Below, piece by piece: positions 56,301-64,000 of a stretch of 64,000 bases of DNA. The translations under genes and the position numbers were made by a program. Position 1 is the stretch's first letter, and the number at the start of each line of letters is the position of its first letter. The stretch is from Dipteris shenzhenensis (taxonomy: Eukaryota; Polypodiophyta; Polypodiopsida; Gleicheniales). The stretch is from NCBI GenBank assembly GCA_047967505.1, contig CM106541.1; one strand, 5' to 3'. The notes under the pieces were generated by a model. That model worked only from the letters and a program-made list of their open reading frames with translations, ran no database searches and was not told the DNA's origin.

Positions 56301-57247
56301 GAAGACAAGAAGAAAGGGCCCTCTTTCATACACACCACGGATTTGGTGTGCCATACCCTCAGCATCTAAGAGCACTTCCAAAGGATATTCATGTGGATTG
56401 GCTACTTGATGAAATGGAGAAAGCAGAGAAAGACCAGGGGATGCATATCACAATGGAAGAATGGGAGTATGCTAGGGGATGCATGAGCAAGGTCGGTATA
56501 TAGAATGTTATGCATAAGTTAGGAGCTTTCAATAATTTAGATTGCTTATTTAATTGATATTTTCTTGGTGTAGTGCATTATGTTCAATGCTATATGGTAT
56601 GAGGGCAAGCATTTTGGAACACAACGGATTGATGATAAGAGAAACAGACAAGATTGCGGCATCATTGCTAGCTTTGAGGGAGCCAATGGAGCCATGGATG
56701 ACTATTGTGGCATAATCCAAGATATTATTAAGCTTGACTTTCGACGCTTCTTTGTGTATGTTTTGGATGTAAAGTGGTTTAAGGACGTGGTGGAAAGAGG
56801 CCCTAATGCAACAATCAAACTCCATGCAAGTGGCTTTGTAACTATTAACTCCACAAAGTTTTGGCAAAGTAGGAAGGACACACTAGTACTACCGCAACAA
56901 TGTGAACAAGTACTGTGCACACATATAAAAATACTCACTTTTAAATATTTGATTCAAGAAAAATAACATGATTGTATTTGTGTTTGAATTAGGTTGTCTA
57001 TCAACCAATGCTGGATAATAAAAGATGGTGGCATGTCATACCTATTATGCCACGTTTCAAAGTGATGTATAGTACATTTAGTAATATGGAGCTTATGGAG
57101 GATGATCATGGCCATGGACGTGATGAGCACATGAGTAGCACAAGTAGTAGTGGGTTGAATGTATTTGTAGATCTAAACACTTGTTCGGATTTTGAAGTAG
57201 ATAGTTTGACAAGATTTGATCTCATTGAGGATGAGATTAAACCTTAG
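53344..57247 (+). pseudogene. E3 transposase tnp2 (Transposase_21)
   Basis: Exon 1 MSSSSTSSSSKDESF with CMCDRCQG. Exon 2 is open, with DLFTAASTPLFEGCTF. Exon 3 has CVNDCILFHGL, but EYPSCGEARY has lost one zinc-type Cys, and about 50 bp after HKVLR are deleted relative to E1 (near 54293), which shifts the frame. LRLGLGMDGLNPFGL resumes in another frame. Further damage: a small insertion near 54940, a changed block near 54980, and a TGA near 55268. The DUF4218 part (55804-56503) is preceded by an intron at 55713-55803 that is absent from E1/E2. The last exon is shortened by about 90 bp after GHGRDEH. Confidence 0.8.
55713..55803 (+). other. 91-bp tnp2 intron kept in E3
   Basis: GTACTTTACATG...TTTCTAG lies between GAGCTTGTGAG and GTATGTGAGCTC. 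E1 and E2 have these two flanks joined exactly. E4 has the same intron at 62328-62418. A and B also have an intron at the equivalent codon (B: GTATGCTTAC... to GTGAAATAG, about 38516-38595). Confidence 0.8.
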
Positions 57248-57941
57248 CCCATCATTGATATTGGCAAAACTATTTTACATATTATCTCATTCTCCTCACC
57301 TCACTTAGTTTTTGTATATGTGGGCCTGCAAAAAAGCATTGATGTTGTTGTTAAAATTATGTGCCTTGGTAATCATGGGAAATCACAACAAGACAAAGCA
57401 CCCATAGACGCGCACACAGACGTGTTTAGTGAACTAAATAAAAAACTTACGGGCGCATCTATTTGCACGTCTATTTTTGTGTCTGAAGACCTGCGTCTAC
57501 CAGCGCGTCTATATAGCAAATATACGCACGTATAGATGTGAATTTAGATGCTTAAATAGACACTTTTATAAATGTGTTTATAGACACAAAAATAGACGCT
57601 TGTCGAACAGACAGACGCGTATATAGACGCGCTTATAGACGCACTGATAGACGCGCTTTACTATTATTTTTTAAAAATTTACAGAATGCATTTTAATTAC
57701 AATTCCAAATAAAACATTACAACTCCAAAACGCAATAAAATTGAAAGCTTCAGAAGTGCTTGTATATACATATAGCATGAAGCTAAGCCACGTCATGTGG
57801 CTTCAAGTACAAAAAATAAGAAAGCTAAGCCACATCATGTGGCTTCAAGTACAAAAAATAAGAGGAGTGTATATACAAGAGGCATGAAGCCAAGCCAGTG
57901 GCTTTAAGTACAAAAAAGAGTAGCTAGCACTACTTCTATGA

Positions 57942-59382
57942 CTAATCTATGTTCTCCAGATCCTCGCTCCCCTCCACGCTCCCTTCTGCACTTCCTTCTG
58001 CGCCTCCTTCCTTGTCTTCCTCATCGTCTTGTGCACGCGCCTGTAAACAAGGGACAACATGTATCAATGTATGAAAAATCAAATCTTTGCTTATAATTTT
58101 GGCATTATTTAATTACTTTCAAATACCTTGGGGGCCACTCTAGTAGCTCGGGTATACTGCTCCTCAGTAATCAACCCGTCATCATAGAAGTGCCTCCATG
58201 TATCTCCTCTGCGATGGTGACGTTGGTAGGCTGTCTCCACAGGAGTAGGGTATCTGCCCACGATCTCAAGCTGCAAGACGACATAATTTGCGGGGGGATT
58301 AGAACAAAGAAACAACCTCCTAATAAACTATATAAGCAATATAATTTGAGATCGATACTTACAAATTGGGCCTCTCATGATTCAACACCCTCTGCTCCAA
58401 AATGCACGCTTCCATATTCCTCCATCTCGATCCTTCGTGCCTCCACGCGCTGTAGACTGGGGTCCTCCCTCGCTGACTTCATTGCTTTCTTCCACTCACA
58501 CTTGTGAGCGGTGTGGGGCGGGCCCCTTGGTGGTTGAGCTCCCTCAAGCCTGGCAAGCTCCGCTAGTGCCTGCCTCTTAAGCGAAGATCTTCTATTGCCA
58601 AGTATCGTAACAATCTTTGACTTGGCCCATTTATCTATGAACTAGCGATTGGGGGGGTTAGGATACCTAGAGCGAACAGCAGCGAGGGTCTCATCATCCA
58701 ACCTCTTTGGCTAGTCTTTGAAGTGGATAAAGCAATCTCTGTAATTGTTAGCAATTACAGAGCGCATGAAGGCCATGATGTCCTTCCCCCGCGCATCCAT
58801 CAAGATGCCTCCTGTCTGAGTGATGTCATAGAATATCATACCATCACCCGGAGGCACGTCTAAATCATCTAAATCATCATCGTCCCCACCGCCACCCCTC
58901 CCAAAGCACTGTGCCATGCATCCCCCACCGCTCTCCCTGCTACTACAGCTACTACAGTGTCGTGTCGAGCTCGTATGCTGGCCACTCGTAGCTGGAGACT
59001 ACACGAGACTGCGTTGACTACTCATAGCTGGAGAACTGAGTCTCAACTACATGGGAGTACGTCGACGGCTCTGCAAGACAGAAGGACCTCCTGGCGACAT
59101 GGGGGAAGGGACATAAGACGGCATGGCAAAAGGGGCATAAGACGGCATGGGGGAAGGGGCATAAGAAGGGGCATAAGATGGCTATGCTGACTTCATTGGG
59201 GTGATCTCAGCAGGTGTGAGGTGGTTTGGAATCTGTAGTGCTGACTCTTGGGGAGTGTTTAGAGTCCCCGTCATATACCCATATAACTCCGTAGGACTAG
59301 GAGGGTGCCCTAAAATGTTATATAAGTCCTTCTAAATATAATGCCGAGGATCAGGTGAGCTGGAAGCGCTTCCTGGCCACAT
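57942..59382 (-). pseudogene. E4 tnpA-like gene
   Basis: MWPGSASSSPDPRHYI and then an immediate TAG (about 59334) because the ESIW region is altered. Pro/Ser repeats, GDGMIFYDITQTGGILMDARGKD and NYRDCFIHFKD follow. The TAG at 58642-58644 is shared with E3. The 3' exons (LEIVGRYPTPVETAY at about 58270-58125; last exon ending LENID at 57942) are like E1. Two copies of the 3' UTR hairpin unit lie at about 57780-57865, as in E1. Confidence 0.75.
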
Positions 59383-60253
59383 GTTGAACTAGAAAAAAGA
59401 AAAAAAATCTATTACAGATGAGTTGTGAAGAAAGGGGAAAGGAAGAGAGAATCGGGCTACGGTCGAAGAACGTCTATAGACGCATCTGATTAGCGCGTCT
59501 ATTTTTGCATATAACAACGCGTCTATAGATGCGGCTGTCTATGTCTACAAAAAACCTAGACGCGCGTTTTGAGATGCGCTCTGAGATGCACCTATATACG
59601 CACTCCGACAGACGAACTTTTCTAAAAAGTAGAAAAGGACATTGCGCCCGACACACAAACGTGACACTGATACCCATATCATGCATTTTTTGGATAGGAG
59701 AAAGTACAAATCCAAAGAGAGTTGGATATGAGAAAGTACAAATCCAAAGAGAGCAAACTTCCAAAAAAAATCAACTGCAAAAAGACTTACCTTGAATAGA
59801 GGTATGGAAGGTTCTTCTCCTTTTTCAAAGTTGCAGCTTCTCCTCCTTGTTCGCCCTCCTCTCGTTTAAGCTTGGAAGTAAGTGTGGGTGCCTTCCTCTT
59901 GAGTGTGAGCTTGGAAGCAAGTGTAGGTGCCCTCCTCTTAAGCGTCGAAACTGTGGATCAACAAATAACGGAACAAGCAAGCCGTGCGAAGTATAAGTAG
60001 TGTGAGGAAAAGCAAAGCGAGCACGCTAAAAGCAGGTTTAAAAGCCACGTCTAATAGTGCATCTATAGGCGCGTCTCTATACACAGAGTAGACGCGATTT
60101 TAAATGCGATTTTAGATGCGGTTTTAGATGCGGTTTTAAATGCGGTTTTAGACGTGCACCACAGAACAAACAGACGCTCTTTTAGACGCGCCATAGAGTT
60201 TGAGGGGAAACATTTGAAGAAGAGCAAATTTTTTTGAGTTGTTTGTTTGTAGG

Positions 60254-63200
60254 ATGTCTTCATCTTCAACAAGTAGCTCCACTGAGGATGAATCCCTTGT
60301 ATCCACCATCACAAAATGTGGTTGGAGCAAAAAATCAAATATATGTGTGATCGATGTCGAGGAAACATGTATCATGCATGCAGGATTACACTCAATCACA
60401 TCTCAAAGTATGGAGAATGGGATGCGACCGTAAACATGGTAAGTGTTAAAGAGTTAAGGTTGATTGAGATACGTATGGGTGTTCATATGTTTGAGCTATG
60501 ATCCCGTTTTAATTTGATATAGGATGCAGTGCCACACCCGCATATGTTGCCCTATGCTCGCCGTGAGGAGGCGAAGCATCGGCGATATGAGGTGGGATCT
60601 TCAGGAGGGACCGTTACGGATGCATGCAGTGATGGTGATAGTAGCCCTCCGCCATTACCTCATGAAGCCATGGAGGAGGAGGTGTTTGATAATATGGTGC
60701 GGGATTTATATGTCCATCAAGGGAGGGATGATAGCACGGAGCAGGATGATCTTTTTACTGTAGCATCGACTCCACTGTTTGAGGGGTGCACATTCTCTGT
60801 TCTACGTGCCTCCCTTCAAATACTAAACTTGCAAACCATCTATGGATGGAGCAATGCAAGTTTGAATGCATTACTCAAGTAAGCTTTTGCAAACATGGTG
60901 AGTTACGGTAGTGGGTCAATTACTCGAATGCTTTTCCTCATTTATGGTCTTCACGTGTAGGCTATTGTGTAAAATGCTTCCAAGGCAGAATAAATTACCG
61001 ACCTCAAGAGATATGGCAAGGCAACATGTGACCTCTCTTGGAGGATTAGATTACAAGCGCATCCATGCATGTGTCAATGATTGGGTTTTGTTTCGTGAAC
61101 TACATAAGGATGCAAGAGAGTGTCCTACTTGTGGAGAGGCAAGATATAGAGCAGATCTCAAAACCTTGGACGTGCCTCGTAAGGTTCTGTGACATTTTCC
61201 CATAATCCCTCGCATCCAACATATGTTCAAGTGCAAATCTATTGCAGAGCTCATGTCAAGGCATTCCTCCCATCGATCAACCGATGGCAAATGGAGAACT
61301 CCCGTGGACTCTCCGGCATGGAAGCATATTGAAGACACATGGCCAAGCTTCAAGGAAGAACCTAGGAGCTTGAGACTTGGATTGGGTATGCACGGTGTGA
61401 ACCCATTTGGTCTCAAAAGCACCTCTTACAGTGTATGGCCAGTGATATTGGTGAATTATAATCTTCCACCCTCTATCGCTATTAAGAAAGGACATGCTAT
61501 GCTGTCCCTTCTAATTCCAGGGAAACATAAAGTCAAAAACCCTGATGTTTATTTGGAGCCTTTGATTGACGAGCTAGAGATACCTTGGAGACGTATCGAG
61601 GTGCATGATGTGAGTAGGCCTCCCTCATCACGAGACTTCAACTGCAAAGCAGTCTTGATGCAGATGATGCATGACTTCCGAGGCTATGGCAAGTGTTCGA
61701 GTAAGCATTGCACTTTTAATTATGAATACGCAAAGGATGTGGCACCCTGACCCACCTACAACTCTTAATTGCATCTATTGTTCAGGTCTCACTACATCGG
61801 GTTACCATGCATGTCCTGTTTGTGGTCCTTCGCTAGTTGCCTCACGGGCAGGACGCATTGAATAAGGTCATCTATGAGAATCACCATCGATTTCTCCCAC
61901 CTGATCATCCTAGATATGTTGCCCCTTGGAATGAAGTCCTCGCACAATCACTCACCGCGGGAGATTGGATAAGAATCATATTGATCCCATCTCAAGATCA
62001 ATCACCTCCTTGATCCCATGCATATCTTCAAGAATGTTGCATCTACCATTTGGGAGCATTTGAATGGGACACGAGATTCCACAGGCATAAGGGAGGATCT
62101 ACATACCACAGGGAGGATGCGTGAAGTTTGCCCACAAGAGAGACCAAATGGGCGTGTTTCTTTACCTCGTGCATAATATCTTTTTCCTTCCAAATGTGTG
62201 AGTGAATAATTATAAGCAACTAATCAACCACCTTCTCGTGGGTTCAGTTCATACTACCTACTAGCATTTCACGTAGTGCATCGAAGGACATGAAAGATTG
62301 TATTTACAAGATGGGCAAGCTTGTGAGGTACATTACATGATACAAAATATGATGCGTATCAATGCTCCATGCAAGTTTGAATGCATATTGCTAATATGCT
62401 ATACTTTTTTATTTCTAGATATGTGAGCTCAAAGGAAATAGATCCCACCATGCTTGAGGATGCTCGATTTATGTCAGTTGAGGTGGTTTATTTAGTGGAG
62501 GAGACATGTCCACGTTCTATTCTCACAAGCCAACTACATCTTATAGTGCATTTGGTGGATGAGATTGCTATATGCGAACTATACATGCACGATGGTTGTT
62601 CTTCCTCGAGTGCTTCATGAAGACCTTGAAGGGCTTCGTGAGACAAAATGCAAGACCCGAAGGTAGCATGGCCGAGGGTTGGTTGGTACAAGAGTCACTT
62701 GTATATATTTCTGAGTTTGTTGTTGATGTGGATAGCTCTCTCCCACGACCATGGAGAGATGATGAAGACCTAAGGATGTCCTCTATTGTGCCTCAAGGGA
62801 AAGGACGCAACAAAGTAATAGACACGGAGTTGCATAATAGTATCAACCTCTTTTGTGTGCTTAATAGTGATGTGATGAAAAGATGGGTGACAAGATATGA
62901 GGATGCAAAGGCAAGAAGACAAGAAGAAAGGGCCCTCTTTCGTACACACCACAGATCTCGTGTGCCATACCCTCAGTATCTAAGAGCACTTCCGAAGGAT
63001 ATTCATGTGGATTGGCTACTTGATGAAATGGAGAAAGCAAAGAAAGACCACGATCTGCATATCACAATGGAAGAATGGGAGTATGCTAGGGGATGCATGA
63101 GCAAGGTGAGTATATAGAATGTTATGCATAAGTTAGGAGCTTTCAATAATTTCGATTGCTTATTTAATTGATTTTTTCTTGGTGTAGTGCACTGTGTTCA

Positions 63201-63918
63201 ATGCTATATGGTGTGAGGGCAAGCATTTTGGAACACAACGGATTGATGATAAGAGAAACAGACAAGACTGTGGCGTCATTGCTAGCTTTGAGGGAGCCAA
63301 TGGAGCCATGGATGATTATTGTGGCATAATCCAAGATATTATTAAGCTTGACTTTCGACACTTCTTTGTGTATGTTTTGGATGTAAAGTGGTTTAAGGAC
63401 GTGGTGGAAAGAGGCCCTAATGCAACAATCAAACTCCATGCAAGTGGCTTTGTAACTATTAACTCCACAAAGTTTTGGCAAAGTAGGAAGGACACACTAG
63501 TACTACCGCAACAATGTGAACAAGTACTGTGCACACATATAAAAATACTCACTTTTAAATATTTGATTCAAGAAAAATAACATGATTGTATTTGTGTTTG
63601 AATTAGGTTGTCTATCAACCAATGCTGGATAATAAAAGATGGTGGCATGTCATACCTATTATGCCACGTTTCAAAGTGATGTATAGTACATTTAGTAATA
63701 TGGAGCTTATGGAGGATGATCATGAGATAGGAGATACAGATATTGAGGCCATTACCCGTGAGGACCAGCCTACCATTGGTGATGTTGATTTTGATGAGCA
63801 CATGAGTAGCACAAGTAGTAGTGGGTTGAATGTATTTGTATATCTAAACACTTGTTTGGATTTTGAAGTAGATAGTTTGGCAAGGGTTGATCTCATTGAG
63901 GATGAGATTGAACCGTAG
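60254..63918 (+). pseudogene. E4 transposase tnp2 (Transposase_21), with internal deletions
   Basis: Exon 1 has lost one base near 60296 (after DESL), shifting the CMCDRCRG region. Exon 2 is open. Exon 3 has CVNDWVLFREL (Cys to Trp) and a TGA after RKVL (61190-61192). RLGLGMHGVNPFGL and PLIDELEIPWRR follow. About 190 bp around the start of exon 5 are missing at about 61978 and a further several hundred bp after CTCGTGCA at about 62175. The DUF4218 part resumes after the intron 62328-62418, with a one-base shift near 62575. The DUF4216-like exon (about 63188-63522) and last exon (to 63918) are open. Confidence 0.8.
62328..62418 (+). other. 91-bp tnp2 intron kept in E4
   Basis: The same position, length and borders as 55713-55803 in E3 (GTACATTACATG...ATTTCTAG). 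Confidence 0.78.
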
Positions 63919-64000
63919 CCCCATCATTGATATTGGCAAAACTATTTTACATATTGTCTTATTCTCCTCACCTCACTTAATTCTTGTATATGTGGGCTTG

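Larger units (their letters stand above)
50408..57383 (+). mobile_element. CACAACAA-type CACTA element E3, interrupted by E4
   Basis: The left end CACAACAAGACAAAGCAC starts at 50408. The right end is not seen because E4 is inserted at 57383/57384 in the 3' non-coding part, after GTAATCATGGGAAAT. Arrays at about 50430-50750, 52600-52745 and 53100-53285 show many TAGATGCG/TAGACATG forms, that is, CpG decay, so E3 is older than E1. Both genes are broken. Confidence 0.85.
57384..64000 (+). mobile_element. CACAACAA-type CACTA element E4, nested in E3, runs off window
   Basis: The left end CACAACAAGACAAAGCACCC is at 57384. By comparison with E1/E2 the window ends about 400 bp before its right terminus. 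Arrays are at about 57400-57660, 59470-59610 and 60045-60190. It is inserted in the 3' part of E3 with AAT on the left; the right border is outside the window. Confidence 0.85.

Overview
The window reads as nuclear DNA of a land plant with a large, transposon-filled genome. The genes carry many spliceosomal introns with GT/AG borders. The mobile elements are typical plant types (Ty1/copia, CACTA/En-Spm, Helitron, MITEs) and no intact host gene is visible. The species cannot be told from the sequence.

Left part (1-8850). A MITE is cut by the window edge (1-49). Several open exons of an unrecognised gene lie on the minus strand (425-2091 and 8144-8850). Into them a very young Ty1/copia element has inserted (2092-7569; 298-bp LTRs that look identical, GGTAT target duplication). 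A small second MITE lies at 7646-7874.

Middle (8851-27729). CACTA element 'A' is bounded by CACTACTACA and CCTTGTAGTG termini with a CAT/CAT target duplication. Its tnp2 transposase runs on the minus strand and its tnpA-like gene on the plus strand, divergently. Between them is an approximately 4 kb palindromic GCATAAGC-type satellite that appears to sit inside the tnpA leader intron. A second CACTA-like element with unusual CACAACAA ends, E1 (12283-19711), is nested in the A transposase.

Right of A (27730-40500). Simple repeats come first, then a decayed Helitron Rep fragment (minus strand, 29170-31070), a complete copy of the first MITE (31169-31414), and a truncated inverted relative of A ('B', about 32395-40500). 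B has CpG-decayed repeats and has acquired an 867-bp insert carrying an exon-like piece of an FCP1/CPL-type RNA polymerase II CTD phosphatase.

Right end (40501-64000). Three more copies of the CACAACAA family follow: E2 (42407-49835, TCT/TCT target duplication), E3 (from 50408) and E4 (from 57384, nested in E3 and running off the window). Every CACTA copy examined has broken transposase and/or tnpA frames, so all are probably non-autonomous now.

The most notable pattern is shared by both CACTA lineages. Each has a private palindrome (GTCGCTATATAGCGAC in A/B; TAGACGCG/CGCGTCTA in E1-E4) that is arrayed at both termini and again between the divergent genes, in the apparent leader introns. Within the E family, E1/E2 precisely lack an intron that E3/E4 (and A and B) keep, while E3/E4 share an inherited nonsense codon in tnpA.
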